Notes: generated from the letters alone by a model not told the origin. DNA of 64,000 nt from an uncultured Clostridia bacterium (GCA_910580105.1 CAJTWN010000001.1:248001-312000), one strand, 5' to 3'. Shown: positions 1 through 8,731, counted from the stretch's first letter. Numbers and translations are program-made.

Positions 1-303
1 TCCATTTTTCTGATAGGTTGGGTCAACATATATTTTACTGACAAAAAGTCGGTTGCTCTCCGGTTCAGGTTTAAGACCGCAAAATCCCAAAACTTTCTCT
101 TTCTCTGCTGCAATATAATATCTATAATGGTCGCTTTGCACGGCCTCTGTAATGGCATGTACACTTTGATATTTTTCAAGCATATAATCGACCTGTTCAC
201 GACCGATAAGTACATCGTAGGTGTCATGCCAGATTTTTTTTGCCAGGTTTGTAATTTCCTGAATTTCTTTTTCTGTTTCTGCAATTTTTATCTTGTATCC
301 CAT
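1..303 (-). CDS. GNAT-family N-acetyltransferase (3' part cut by window edge)
   Basis: The reverse strand is open from an ATG at 303 to the window edge, giving 101 residues. The peptide starts MGYKIKIAETEKEIQ and ends ...VSKIYVDPTYQKNG, which is the beta4 strand and start of the acetyl-CoA pyrophosphate loop (motif A) of GNAT acetyltransferases. An AGGAGG-type site lies just upstream of the ATG. The cofactor loop and C-terminal half are outside the window, so the acceptor substrate cannot be guessed. The family call is firm and the function open. Confidence 0.8.
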   Translation of the reverse strand, partial: MGYKIKIAETEKEIQEITNLAKKIWHDTYDVLIGREQVDYMLEKYQSVHAITEAVQSDHYRYYIAAEKEKVLGFCGLKPEPESNRLFVSKIYVDPTYQKNG

Positions 304-373
304 AGATATACCTCCTTGTTTATCTTAACATAGGAAAAGCTGACTGTCAATTATGCTGTAATTACATTTTAAT

Positions 374-402
374 TTGACAAAGTGCAAAGATTATATTAAG
401 AT
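374..402 (+). promoter_or_regulatory. sigma-A-type promoter for the gtrA/lipoprotein pair
   Basis: TTGACA (374-379), a 17-nt spacer and TAAGAT (397-402) lie 25 nt upstream of the GtrA start codon. Confidence 0.6.
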
Positions 403-426
403 GATAGAAAATAAGGGGGAAAACGA

Positions 427-870
427 ATGAGGATGTTATTTGAGAAATACTGGAAAAAGTATAAAGAATTTATATTATATTGTGTTTTTGGGGTTGGAAC
501 TTTTTTGGTCGATGTTGGGATGACCTTTCTTCTCGATTCAATTTTTGTTGTTGGCGATAATTTTTGGATCCTGCATAGTATAACGATTTTTTCAACTTTG
601 TCCGCCATCACATTTGCCTATGTGACAAATCGGTATTTTGTTTTTGAGAATCATGCTATTGGCAGTAAGGCCGTGGTAAAAGAGGCGCTTAGTTTTTATA
701 CTGCCCGGATATTCACATTAATTTTGTCAGAAGTTTTTATTGAAATCACAGTTCGACATATGGGATTGGATGTAGTTTGGATGAAAATCTGCATTAATGT
801 CATAGTTATTATCTTAAATTATTTGTTTAGTAAACTTTGGATATTTAAACCTTCAAAACCAGAGGAATAA
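427..870 (+). CDS. GtrA-family membrane protein
   Basis: A 147-residue, highly hydrophobic protein with four predicted membrane segments (about 15-38, 45-65, 80-103 and 115-137). The N-terminal pattern, a basic start followed by LYCVFGVGTFLVDVG, is typical of GtrA. GtrA proteins are thought to help move polyprenyl-linked sugars across the membrane or to accompany glycosyltransferases. A purine-rich GGGGGAAAACG stretch precedes the ATG. Only 4 nt separate it from the lipoprotein gene downstream, so the two are co-transcribed. No glycosyltransferase is adjacent, so the lipid-sugar substrate is unknown. Confidence 0.8.
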   Translation: MRMLFEKYWKKYKEFILYCVFGVGTFLVDVGMTFLLDSIFVVGDNFWILHSITIFSTLSAITFAYVTNRYFVFENHAIGSKAVVKEALSFYTARIFTLILSEVFIEITVRHMGLDVVWMKICINVIVIILNYLFSKLWIFKPSKPEE

Positions 871-874
871 GACC

Positions 875-1795
875 ATGAGACAAACTTTTCTATCTCCGTT
901 TATCTGTCTGCTGCTTGTACTTTCTTTTGTATCCTTAACGGCCTGCCAAAAGAATAATACTCCGGTGCATAACAGTGAAAAAAGTAAAGAGATTTATGCT
1001 TCAGATGAAAGTATTCATATACCGCTTTCTCCCATTTTTTTATATCAAAATTGTTATTATGGCACTATGTCCTTTGGGGATCCGGCAATGAAATTATTAC
1101 CCGTAGATGCTGTCTTATTTTGTATTTATCAGGATATGATTTATTATATCCCCCAAAGCAATGAAGATGAGGCAACCGGCCTATGGAAAGCCAATCTGGA
1201 TGGAACACATCCGGAAAAAGTGACAGAAAAAGTTTCTGCCTGGGGTTCGCCGACCATCATTGCCGGTAAAATTTATTCTTCGTATTTTGCTTCTGAAGGA
1301 AAAGAAGCAGCCGGCGTGTATGTTACCGATTTAAATACTTTGGAAGACCGTAAAATTTCTGAATCACCATGGTTAATATATGGATACGACAGTTCATATA
1401 TTTACTATCATCCCTCAGATAACACAGGTCATGCAGGTATTTTCCGCTCAAAATTGAATGGGAAAGAAGAAACCTTTTTATTGGACACAGAAGAACAAAC
1501 GTTAAGTAATATTGTCGTTTATCATGATAGTCTCTATTTCAGCCGTAAAAACGAAGAAGTATATGAAATTTGCCGGATGGATATAAATACACAAGAAGAA
1601 ATTGTATTAAAAAATAATTTATCTGATGGAAGATTTGACATTGCGGAAGGCAGGTTGTATTATTCGGTTGGTGATGGAGTGGAAATTTTGGATTTTGAAA
1701 ATGAAACAAATCTGCCGGCGGAAATTGTTTATGGACAAAAAACTGAAACTGCCAGGATGTTAATATTAAAAAATAAAGTATATTGGATAAATTAA
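875..1795 (+). CDS. Lipoprotein with DUF5050-like beta-propeller repeats
   Basis: A 306-residue protein. A hydrophobic signal peptide ends in the lipobox LTAC, so Cys24 should be lipidated and the protein anchored on the outer face of the membrane. The mature part carries repeated strands of the type DMIYYIPQ, LWKANLDGT and IFRSKLNGKEE. These are the 'display and write to user' repeats of DUF5050, a propeller related to the YWTD class. The role of such proteins is unknown; they are usually assigned to surface binding or sensing. It is the second gene of the pair with GtrA and is followed at once by a terminator. Confidence 0.7.
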   Translation: MRQTFLSPFICLLLVLSFVSLTACQKNNTPVHNSEKSKEIYASDESIHIPLSPIFLYQNCYYGTMSFGDPAMKLLPVDAVLFCIYQDMIYYIPQSNEDEATGLWKANLDGTHPEKVTEKVSAWGSPTIIAGKIYSSYFASEGKEAAGVYVTDLNTLEDRKISESPWLIYGYDSSYIYYHPSDNTGHAGIFRSKLNGKEETFLLDTEEQTLSNIVVYHDSLYFSRKNEEVYEICRMDINTQEEIVLKNNLSDGRFDIAEGRLYYSVGDGVEILDFENETNLPAEIVYGQKTETARMLILKNKVYWIN

Positions 1796-1820
1796 AAGGA
1801 GCCATTTGGGCTCCTTTTTA
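1794..1820. terminator. Bidirectional Rho-independent terminator
   Basis: AAAAGGAGCC (1794-1803) pairs perfectly with GGCTCCTTTT (1809-1818). There are A-rich and T-rich flanks on both sides, between convergent genes ending at 1795 and 1818. Confidence 0.85.
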
Positions 1821-2114
1821 ATATTCATAATCAACTGCTGTTCTGGCTATACGTACTTTTGCAACAAATTCCCTGACTTTTTGATGCGCCGGATGTGTAT
1901 CATATTGATGCAGATCATCAAAGGTTGAAAATTCAGCAATCAAAGCAGCATCATATTCCCCGCCATTTTGATTGATACCAACATTTGCAGAAAGAAGTCC
2001 GGGAATAACCCCCACAAGTCCCTCAAGTTTTTCTTTGATTATTTTTGCATTTTCAAGTTTGGTTTGCCCTTCGGCCTGATCATGAAGCTTCCAGAATACA
2101 ATGTGTTTTACCAT
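1818..2114 (-). CDS. Dabb family (stress-responsive A/B barrel) protein
   Basis: A 98-residue single-domain protein starting MVKHIVFWKL, the standard first strand of the Dabb ferredoxin-like dimeric barrel. It ends with the HPAHQKVREFV helix and a final ARTAVDYEY strand, also typical. Dabb proteins form homodimers; some are stress-induced and a few plant and fungal members are cyclases or lyases, but most bacterial ones are uncharacterised. It lies 14 nt after the 83-residue gene on the same strand and shares its promoter. The start is set by AGGAGAGAAAAGAT before the ATG. Confidence 0.85.
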   Translation of the reverse strand: MVKHIVFWKLHDQAEGQTKLENAKIIKEKLEGLVGVIPGLLSANVGINQNGGEYDAALIAEFSTFDDLHQYDTHPAHQKVREFVAKVRIARTAVDYEY

Positions 2115-2128
2115 ATCTTTTCTCTCCT

Positions 2129-2380
2129 TTATTGAATCTGGCGAATGCTATTTGCAAGAGGGATTTTCGAAGTTGAAAAGGTAATTGTCTTGGGAATATC
2201 AACCTGAAGTGCATACTTATTTGGATGTATAAAATAATCGTCTGAACTCGCAATAACCAAATCCAAATTTTTCTCTGCCTCTTCTAAGGCAATCAGCGTC
2301 ACTTCCTGCATTTCTTTAACCTCTTTTTTCAGTAAATCAAGTGCCTCCGTTTGCTTCGATGCAATTGTATGTATTGCCAT
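2129..2380 (-). CDS. Hypothetical protein, 83 aa
   Basis: I do not recognise this protein. It has 83 residues with a charged, probably helical first half (KEVKEMQEVTLIALEEAEKN) and a beta-rich second half. There is no signal peptide, no Cys and no membrane segment. It is very likely a real gene: CGGAGGGGATAAA lies directly before the ATG, a near-perfect promoter lies at 2432-2460, and the Dabb gene follows 14 nt downstream in the same direction. The operon context suggests a small cytoplasmic partner of the Dabb protein, which is only an inference. Confidence 0.6.
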   Translation of the reverse strand: MAIHTIASKQTEALDLLKKEVKEMQEVTLIALEEAEKNLDLVIASSDDYFIHPNKYALQVDIPKTITFSTSKIPLANSIRQIQ

Positions 2381-2431
2381 TTTATCCCCTCCGAAATAAA
2401 TTCGAAATTATTTTGTAACAAATTTGTAATA

Positions 2432-2460
2432 ATTATACCTTGATTGTATAAATTTGTCAA
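2432..2460 (-). promoter_or_regulatory. Promoter of the 83-aa gene/Dabb operon
   Basis: On the reverse strand TTGACA (2460-2455), a 17-nt spacer and TATAAT (2437-2432) form an exact consensus promoter about 50 nt upstream of the ATG. Confidence 0.8.
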
Positions 2461-2540
2461 GATATATATTTTACTTCAGATATTGCTGTCAGTTATTAAT
2501 TATTGATGAAAGAATGGCAGTCCAATAAAACCGTTTTGCG

Positions 2541-2559
2541 CTTTTTGCATATAATAAAG
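2541..2559 (+). promoter_or_regulatory. Shared 19-bp promoter box CTTTTTGCATATAATAAAG
   Basis: This 19-mer contains an extended -10 (GCATATAAT) and is repeated exactly upstream of the asparagine synthetase gene at 28678-28696 on the other strand. No good sigma-A -35 sits 17 nt upstream, so another sigma factor or an activator is possible. Confidence 0.45.
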
Positions 2560-2572
2560 CAGAGGTGATTCT

Positions 2573-2920
2573 ATGCAATTGTTTATCATTATCATTCTTT
2601 GTTTTTTTGCCCTATATGGTGCAATACAAATGTTTATGGGAATGCTGAAAAGCTATCGGAGAAGCAATCTGGAAAAAACTTTGTTTTGGCATACGCTTGT
2701 ATGTGTTAAGGATAACGAAGAAATATTGGAGGGTCTTTTGCGTTCTTACGCATATGATGAATGTGAAAATTTAGTGATTTTAGATGCAGGTTCAACAGAT
2801 GACAGCATGGTTATTGCCAAACGTTTTGCAAATGATAATGCTTTTGTACATATTATGCAGCCGGAAGAATATATAGATTTTCTTTTAACACATCTTCCGG
2901 TAAAAAGAGAAAAAATATAA
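2573..2920 (+). CDS. Short membrane-anchored glycosyltransferase-2-like protein
   Basis: 115 residues. The N-terminus (about 1-22) is one membrane helix. Residues 40-85 resemble the start of a GT2/GT-A fold: a strand LVCVKDNEEILEGLL, then LVILDAGSTDDSMVIA, matching the 'DdgStDgT' nucleotide-binding turn. The protein stops soon after this half-domain, at an in-frame stop followed directly by a terminator, so the acceptor half and a DxD motif are missing. It is therefore unlikely to be an active transferase. It may be a degenerated or specialised stand-alone domain. AGAGGTGATTCT provides the RBS. Confidence 0.6.
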   Translation: MQLFIIIILCFFALYGAIQMFMGMLKSYRRSNLEKTLFWHTLVCVKDNEEILEGLLRSYAYDECENLVILDAGSTDDSMVIAKRFANDNAFVHIMQPEEYIDFLLTHLPVKREKI

Positions 2921-2949
2921 GATCTGCAGCCGCAGGTCTTTTCTTTTGG
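2919..2949 (+). terminator. Rho-independent terminator
   Basis: AAGATCTGC (2919-2927) pairs with GCAGGTCTT (2932-2940) with one U-G pair, followed by TTTTCTTTT. It overlaps the stop codon of the upstream gene. Confidence 0.75.
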
Positions 2950-2959
2950 GAAATTTACA

Positions 2960-2988
2960 TTGACAAACAAAATACCCCATGATAAGAT
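2960..2988 (+). promoter_or_regulatory. Promoter of the hydrolase-truA-recD2-recR operon
   Basis: TTGACA (2960-2965), a 17-nt spacer and TAAGAT (2983-2988). Transcription should start near 2995, which rules out an upstream in-frame ATG at 2979 and supports translation from 3021. Confidence 0.7.
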
Positions 2989-3020
2989 GGAGTATAGGAT
3001 ATAAAAGGGGTGCAATTTTA

Positions 3021-3740
3021 ATGCAAGACGGAACAATTCTATCCGGTGACAGCCGGATTTATTATCAAATAGAAGGAAGAGGAGAAAAGGAAATTCTTTT
3101 TTTGCATGGTAATGGTGAAAATCTTCATATCTTTGATATGATCACGCGAAAACTCTCACCACTGTATCGCATTTGTCGGATGGACAGCAGATGCCACGGC
3201 CGGTCGACCGGCTTGCCAAACACCTTGACTATAGATAAAATGGCAGAAGATGTTGTGTGTCTGATTAAAACGCTTGGACTGAATAAGCCACATCTTATTG
3301 GATTCAGTGACGGAGCAAATATTGCCATTCAGGTTGCGCTTGGTCATTCTCATCTGATTGATAAGTTGGTTTTAGCTGGTGCAAATTTGGCACCGGATGG
3401 ACTGTTGCCGAAAATCCTATTTCAATTGTGGACAGAAGAAAGGATACTGAAATTAAAGAAAAAATGCGGAGCTTTGGTGGATAGGGAGCTTGCTCTTTTG
3501 GCGCTCATGACCAATCAGCCCAGTTTTACACCAGAGATGCTTCAGAATATTCAGGCAAAAACATTGGTCATTGCGGGAGAACACGATATGATACGGCGAG
3601 AACATACCTATCAAATCGCAAAGGCAATTCCGGAAGCATGTCTTCGTATCATTCCGGAAAATGACCATTTTGTATTTTCAAGACGATTAAATCGTCTGTT
3701 GGAAGTTCTGCTGCCCTTTTTGAAAGAAGATGAGGAATAG
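3021..3740 (+). CDS. Alpha/beta hydrolase
   Basis: 239 residues from the ATG at 3021, which has AAAGGGGTG 8 nt upstream. The fold landmarks are all present: the oxyanion HGNGEN near residue 29, the nucleophile elbow GFSDG with Ser96, an acidic residue in AGEHDM, and His216 in ENDHF. The length and lack of a signal peptide fit a cytoplasmic esterase or lactonase-like hydrolase of the abhydrolase-1 type; the substrate is unknown. It is the first gene of an operon running through truA (3-nt gap), recD2, recR and an rRNA methyltransferase, but no functional link is evident. Confidence 0.8.
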   Translation: MQDGTILSGDSRIYYQIEGRGEKEILFLHGNGENLHIFDMITRKLSPLYRICRMDSRCHGRSTGLPNTLTIDKMAEDVVCLIKTLGLNKPHLIGFSDGANIAIQVALGHSHLIDKLVLAGANLAPDGLLPKILFQLWTEERILKLKKKCGALVDRELALLALMTNQPSFTPEMLQNIQAKTLVIAGEHDMIRREHTYQIAKAIPEACLRIIPENDHFVFSRRLNRLLEVLLPFLKEDEE

Positions 3741-3743
3741 GCA

Positions 3744-4484
3744 ATGAAAAACTTTAAACTCACAATTTCTTATGATGGAACAAGATATAATGGATGGCAG
3801 AGGCAGGGAAATACAAAGAATACTATACAGGAAAAAATTGAATCTGTTTTGTCTGTACTATTTCAGAAGAAAATAGAGATTCAAGGTTCCGGAAGAACGG
3901 ATGCTGGTACGCACGCTATTGCCCAGATTGCAAATTTTAAAATAGAAACAGAACTGGATAAGATAGAAATCAGGCAATATCTCAATCATTATTTGCCGGA
4001 AGATATCGTTGTTACCAATATAGAAGAGGTTGACCTGCGTTTTCACAGCCGGCTTTCAGCAAAAGAGAAATGTTATCTCTATCGTTTGCACATTGGGGAG
4101 ATTCCACCGGTCTTCACAAGACGGTATGTTTATACCTTTCCATGTAGTTTAGATATGAACAAAATGCAACAGGCGGCAGAAGTTCTTTTAGGTAAACATG
4201 ATTTTCGTGGTTTTTCTTCTGAGAAACGAAAAAAGAAATCGACTACACGAGAAATTTATTCGGTTGATATCAATGCCATCGGTGATGAAATTCAATTTAT
4301 TTTCCGCGGAAATGGTTTTCTTTTTCACATGGTTCGGATTTTGACAGGAACTCTAATAGAAATCGGTGCCAAAGAGATGGAAACGGAACAAATTTTAAAA
4401 ATATTAGATACAAAAAACCGGACATTTGCAGGAAGGACCCTTCCGGCCCGGGGGCTTACCCTGGTTTCCGTAAAATATGACTAA
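3744..4484 (+). CDS. truA: tRNA pseudouridine(38-40) synthase TruA
   Basis: 246 residues, the usual TruA length. It converts U38-U40 in the anticodon stem-loop of many tRNAs to pseudouridine. The catalytic aspartate is Asp53 in GRTDAGTHA; the N-terminal ISYDGTRYNGWQRQ and the later DFRGFSSE and RGNGFLFHMVRI motifs are all TruA signatures. It starts 3 nt after the hydrolase stop codon and is followed after 17 nt by recD2. Confidence 0.95.
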   Translation: MKNFKLTISYDGTRYNGWQRQGNTKNTIQEKIESVLSVLFQKKIEIQGSGRTDAGTHAIAQIANFKIETELDKIEIRQYLNHYLPEDIVVTNIEEVDLRFHSRLSAKEKCYLYRLHIGEIPPVFTRRYVYTFPCSLDMNKMQQAAEVLLGKHDFRGFSSEKRKKKSTTREIYSVDINAIGDEIQFIFRGNGFLFHMVRILTGTLIEIGAKEMETEQILKILDTKNRTFAGRTLPARGLTLVSVKYD

Positions 4485-4501
4485 TAGAAAGGAGGAAGGG
4501 G

Positions 4502-6700
4502 ATGCTTACCTTACAAGGAACGGTTGAAAACATTATTTATTCGAATGATGAAAATGGATATACAGTTTGTGATATAGCCTATGGCGGTGACTTGGTAACA
4601 CTTACCGGTTATATGCCAAATTTGGCAGAGGGTGAACAGATCGCCGTACATGGCGAATGGGTGCAGCATATTGAATACGGGGATCAGTTCAAGGTTGAAT
4701 ACTATGAACGGATTATGCCGTCTACAGAAACGGAAATTGAGAAATATCTTTCATCTGGTTTATTGCCAGGTATCGGAAAAGCAACAGCAAAATTAATGGT
4801 GGAAGCCTTTGGAAGCGAAACCCTTAATGTGATTGAACATCATCCGGACAAGCTTTTATCAATCAAAGGATTGTCAAAGGCAAAGGTGGATTTAATTTAT
4901 AAAAAATATGTAGAGCAAATTTGTGTTCGTGAAGTGGTGCTTTTCTTTCAGAAATATGATGTATCTCCTGCCACTGCAATTAAGGTATTCAAGGTATTAG
5001 GACCGGAAACCGTCAATTTACTGCGGCAAAATCCCTATTTGCTGACCGAAGTGATACAAGGATTTTCTTTTAAAACCGTAGACAATATTGGAAAAGATTT
5101 AGGGGTTCCGAAAAACGCATATTCCCGCATTGCGGCTGGAATACAATATCTGATGTATCAAATCGGATATTTAAACGGTCATACTTTTTTACCTCGTTCA
5201 GTTTTGGTTTCTCAGGCGGTTCATTTTCTTGAAATTGAGCAGGGAGCCGCAGAAGATACAATCTCACAGATGCTGTTGGATGAAAAGCTGGTATCTGAAG
5301 ATTTTGGAGATTATGAAGGCTTATATTTGGCTTTATATTATCAGGCAGAAAAATATGTTGCAGACCGTTTAAAAGAAATGGCCGAAACCGTATTTGAGAC
5401 TGATCCGATTATTATTGATGAACTTTTGACGGAGGTTGAAAAGGAGACAGGAATTGTTTTGGCAAAAGCGCAGGAAGAGGCAGTACGCGCTGTTTTTGAG
5501 ACTTCGGCGCTCGTCATTACTGGCGGGCCGGGAACAGGTAAAACAACCATAATCAATAGTATTATCCGTTTGATGGGAAAACAGAATAAGACGGTTATGC
5601 TTGCTGCTCCTACAGGCCGGGCCGCAAAGCGGATGAGTGAAGTCTGCCATACAGAAGCAAAAACCATCCATCGCCTATTGGAAATTACACCTGGCGTGGA
5701 TGAAGTTGGCAATATGTTTGCCCGCAATGAAATGAATACGCTCGACTGTGATGTTTTGATTGTTGATGAAATGTCTATGGTGGATATTCTTTTGATGAAA
5801 AGTCTTTTGGCTGCAATCCCCCACGGAGCGAAATTGGTCATGGTTGGGGACAGTGACCAGCTGCCATCTGTAGGTCCCGGTAATGTTTTAAAGGATATTA
5901 TTGAAAGTGAAACTGTTTATTGTGTTCAGCTGCGAGAAATTTTTCGCCAAGCAAAAGAAAGTATGATTGTTGTCAATGCACATAAAATCAACAATGGTGA
6001 AATGCCCCACCTCAATGATAAAGAGAACGATTTTTTTCTGGTACACAGAGAAGATCCCTATGTAATTGCAGAAACTATTGCCGACTTGTGTGCAAGACGA
6101 CTGCCAAAGGCGTACCAATTGGATAATATTGGTCAGATTCAGGTATTGACACCTACAAGAAAATCCATCATCGGCGTACAGGCGTTGAATACGGCCTTGC
6201 AAGAACGGCTAAATCCGCCGGATGAAGGAAAAGCAGAAAAAGTTCTTAACTCCTGTACCTTCCGGGTAGGGGATAAAGTGATGCAAATCAAAAATAACTA
6301 TCAGTTGGAGTGGCGAAAGTTTGACAGCAATGAAAAAGGGCTTGGTGTATTTAATGGTGATGTAGGCTTTATTATGGAAATTGACAATAGGAAGCGCAAA
6401 TTGTTTGTCGCATATGATGACCGCTGTGTTGCCTATGACTTTGCAATTTTGGACGAATTGGAACTTGCTTATGCAGTGACAGTACACAAGAGTCAGGGAA
6501 GTGAGTTTGACGTGGTGGTTATCCCACTCTTTGAAGTTCATCGTTTGCTGATGACCAGAAATCTATTATATACCGCGATCACCAGAGCCAAAAATCTTGT
6601 TGTATTGGTTGGGCAAGAAGAGGTTATTCATTACTATATAAGTAATGACAACATCCAAAAGCGGTATTCGGGTTTAAAGAATAAATTGGTAATTTACTAA
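4502..6700 (+). CDS. recD2: ATP-dependent RecD2-type 5'-3' DNA helicase
   Basis: 732 residues. The N-terminal OB-like and helix-hairpin-helix region (about 1-200), including LLPGIGKATAKLMVEAFG, is the mark of RecD2 rather than RecBCD RecD. Walker A is GGPGTGKTT at 341-349, Walker B is VLIVDEMSMVD, and the superfamily 1B motifs QLPSVGPGNVL and AYAVTVHKSQGSEFD follow in order. RecD2 enzymes work without RecBC in replication-fork and repair processes. A GGAGGAAGGGG run precedes the ATG. It lies 15 nt upstream of recR, so two recombination proteins are made together. Confidence 0.93.
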   Translation: MLTLQGTVENIIYSNDENGYTVCDIAYGGDLVTLTGYMPNLAEGEQIAVHGEWVQHIEYGDQFKVEYYERIMPSTETEIEKYLSSGLLPGIGKATAKLMVEAFGSETLNVIEHHPDKLLSIKGLSKAKVDLIYKKYVEQICVREVVLFFQKYDVSPATAIKVFKVLGPETVNLLRQNPYLLTEVIQGFSFKTVDNIGKDLGVPKNAYSRIAAGIQYLMYQIGYLNGHTFLPRSVLVSQAVHFLEIEQGAAEDTISQMLLDEKLVSEDFGDYEGLYLALYYQAEKYVADRLKEMAETVFETDPIIIDELLTEVEKETGIVLAKAQEEAVRAVFETSALVITGGPGTGKTTIINSIIRLMGKQNKTVMLAAPTGRAAKRMSEVCHTEAKTIHRLLEITPGVDEVGNMFARNEMNTLDCDVLIVDEMSMVDILLMKSLLAAIPHGAKLVMVGDSDQLPSVGPGNVLKDIIESETVYCVQLREIFRQAKESMIVVNAHKINNGEMPHLNDKENDFFLVHREDPYVIAETIADLCARRLPKAYQLDNIGQIQVLTPTRKSIIGVQALNTALQERLNPPDEGKAEKVLNSCTFRVGDKVMQIKNNYQLEWRKFDSNEKGLGVFNGDVGFIMEIDNRKRKLFVAYDDRCVAYDFAILDELELAYAVTVHKSQGSEFDVVVIPLFEVHRLLMTRNLLYTAITRAKNLVVLVGQEEVIHYYISNDNIQKRYSGLKNKLVIY

Positions 6701-6715
6701 ATAAGGAGAAAACAC

Positions 6716-7315
6716 ATGGAATATTTTGCACTACCTCTGCAAACTTTGATAGAAGAATTTGAAAAACTGCCGGGTATTGGAAGCAAGACAGCCCAGCGAT
6801 TGGCGTTTCATATTCTGAATCAGCCACAGGAAAAGGCACAGAAATTTGCTGAAGCCATATTAAATGCAAAAAAATCTTTATGCTACTGCCGTGAATGTCA
6901 AAATCTATCGGATAAAGAAATTTGTACGATCTGTTCCAATGCAAAACGTGACCATTCTGTTATCTGTGTAATGGAGAGTCCGCGTGACGTTTTACAGATG
7001 GAAAAAACAAACGAATTTCATGGTGTATATCACGTTTTGCACGGGGCAATCTCGCCGATGGATCATGTTGGACCGGATGATTTGCGGATAAAAGAGCTGG
7101 TTAATCGCATATCCGGAGGTAACATACAGGAGGTTATCATGGCCACCAACCCAAATTTGGAAGGTGAAACCACCGCAATGTATATCTCTAAACTTCTAAA
7201 ACCCTTTGGAGTTAAAGTCACCCGCATTGCCCATGGTGTTCCTGTGGGCGGCGAATTGGAATTTGCAGATGAAGTCACCCTTTCAAAAGCCTTGCAATGG
7301 CGTGTGGAGTTGTAA
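6716..7315 (+). CDS. recR: Recombination mediator RecR
   Basis: 199 residues. The order is HhH (LPGIGSKTAQRLAFHIL), a four-cysteine zinc site (CYCRECQNL ... CTICSN), a Toprim domain (VICVMESPRDVLQMEK) and the C-terminal Walker-like part ending VTLSKALQWRVEL. RecR, with RecO and RecF, loads RecA at gaps. The usual dnaX and yaaK partners are not next to it; here it is placed behind recD2. ATAAGGAGAAAACAC gives the start. Confidence 0.95.
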   Translation: MEYFALPLQTLIEEFEKLPGIGSKTAQRLAFHILNQPQEKAQKFAEAILNAKKSLCYCRECQNLSDKEICTICSNAKRDHSVICVMESPRDVLQMEKTNEFHGVYHVLHGAISPMDHVGPDDLRIKELVNRISGGNIQEVIMATNPNLEGETTAMYISKLLKPFGVKVTRIAHGVPVGGELEFADEVTLSKALQWRVEL

Positions 7316-7318
7316 AAG

Positions 7319-8671
7319 ATGAGAAAAAATGATCAATTTCAAATAGAAATTACCGGTATGACGGATAACGGCGAAGGTGTCGGACGCGCTGAAGGTATGG
7401 CCGTATTTGTTCCTTATACCATTGTTGGTGAGACTGTTCGCATCCATATCGTCAAAGTACTTAAAAATTACGCCGTCGGCAAACTAATAGAGATAATAAA
7501 GCCATCACCTCACCGCGTGAAGGCTGAGTGTCCGAATTTCTATCAGTGCGGCGGCTGCCAGCTTTGGCATATGGACTATGCAGAAGAACTTTTGTATAAA
7601 GAGCGAAAGGTGGCTGATTGTTTAAAAAGAATCGGTGGAATTGAACAGCCTATCTCACCAATTATCGGCGCTGATGAACGTAAATATTATCGGAATAAAT
7701 CACAGTTTCCAGTTACATCTGATGGAATTGGAATGTACGCCGGTCGTTCCCACCGCTTGATTCCAATTGACCACTGTATGATTCAGAGTAATATTACCGA
7801 AGGCATCATATCAACTGTACGATATTGGATAGCAGCTTATGGCCTCATCCCTTACGATGAGAAAAAGAATTGCGGTCAACTCCGTCATTTATACATTCGG
7901 GAAACCGACGAGGGGATTATGGTTTGCTTGGTAGTAACAGACTGTAAAATTCCCAATTTGGATTGCTTGGTATCTTTGCTGCGGGAAAATAATCCCCAAA
8001 TATGCAGCGTTCTTTTAAATATTAATCCCCATAAAACCAATGTTATTTTGGGAAAAGAAACAATGACGGTTTGGGGAAAAGAAGAATTAAAAGACCATTT
8101 AGGAGATGTGGTATTTTCCATTTCGCCGCTTTCATTTTATCAGGTCAATAAACAGCAGATGCAAAAGTTGTATGATAAGGCTGGTGAATATGCGGCTCTG
8201 TGCGGTAAAGAAGTTGTATGGGATGTTTATTGTGGAATTGGTACGATTGGGCAATATTTAGCGAAACACTGCAGGCAGGTTGTTGGTATTGAAATCATAG
8301 AAGCAGCAGTGAAAAATGCACGGGAAAATGCAAAACAAAATAAATTGAATAATACAGAATATTATTGCGGAGCGGCAGAAAAGATAGCACCGCAAATAAT
8401 TGCCAAGGGAAACCGTCCGGATGTTGTTATATTGGATCCGCCGCGGAAGGGGTGTGATAAAGTTCTTTTGGATACTGTAATCACGGTCAATCCCCAAAAA
8501 ATTGTATATATATCCTGCAAACCCTCAACTTTGGCCCGGGATTTAAAATATTTAAACGCACGGGGGTATACAGCAGAAGAAATAACACCTGTTGATATGT
8601 TCCCGGCCACCACACATGTGGAGACGGTTGTGAAGTTGGTTAGAAATAAGCAAAAATACCCCGTACAGTAA
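7319..8671 (+). CDS. 23S rRNA (uracil-C5)-methyltransferase, RlmD/RlmCD family
   Basis: 450 residues. An N-terminal TRAM domain (1-60) is followed by a [4Fe-4S]-binding set (Cys71, Cys77 and Cys80 in CPNFYQCGGC, plus a Cys in DHCMIQ). The SAM site is DVYCGIGTIGQYL, then DPPRKG and the catalytic Cys400 in SCKPSTLARDL. Family members methylate U1939 and/or U747 of 23S rRNA. Which position cannot be decided from sequence; Gram-positive homologues can do both. It is the last gene of the truA-recD2-recR operon, 3 nt after recR. Confidence 0.9.
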   Translation: MRKNDQFQIEITGMTDNGEGVGRAEGMAVFVPYTIVGETVRIHIVKVLKNYAVGKLIEIIKPSPHRVKAECPNFYQCGGCQLWHMDYAEELLYKERKVADCLKRIGGIEQPISPIIGADERKYYRNKSQFPVTSDGIGMYAGRSHRLIPIDHCMIQSNITEGIISTVRYWIAAYGLIPYDEKKNCGQLRHLYIRETDEGIMVCLVVTDCKIPNLDCLVSLLRENNPQICSVLLNINPHKTNVILGKETMTVWGKEELKDHLGDVVFSISPLSFYQVNKQQMQKLYDKAGEYAALCGKEVVWDVYCGIGTIGQYLAKHCRQVVGIEIIEAAVKNARENAKQNKLNNTEYYCGAAEKIAPQIIAKGNRPDVVILDPPRKGCDKVLLDTVITVNPQKIVYISCKPSTLARDLKYLNARGYTAEEITPVDMFPATTHVETVVKLVRNKQKYPVQ

Positions 8672-8731
8672 AGTGCGATTATTATTTACTGAAAAATAGG
8701 ATTTTAAAGTAACTTAGGAGAAAATAATAAG

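Noticed and set aside
5341..5841. 166-codon minus-strand frame inside recD2
   Set aside because: Shadow of the helicase domain; Walker A and B of recD2 are on the other strand.
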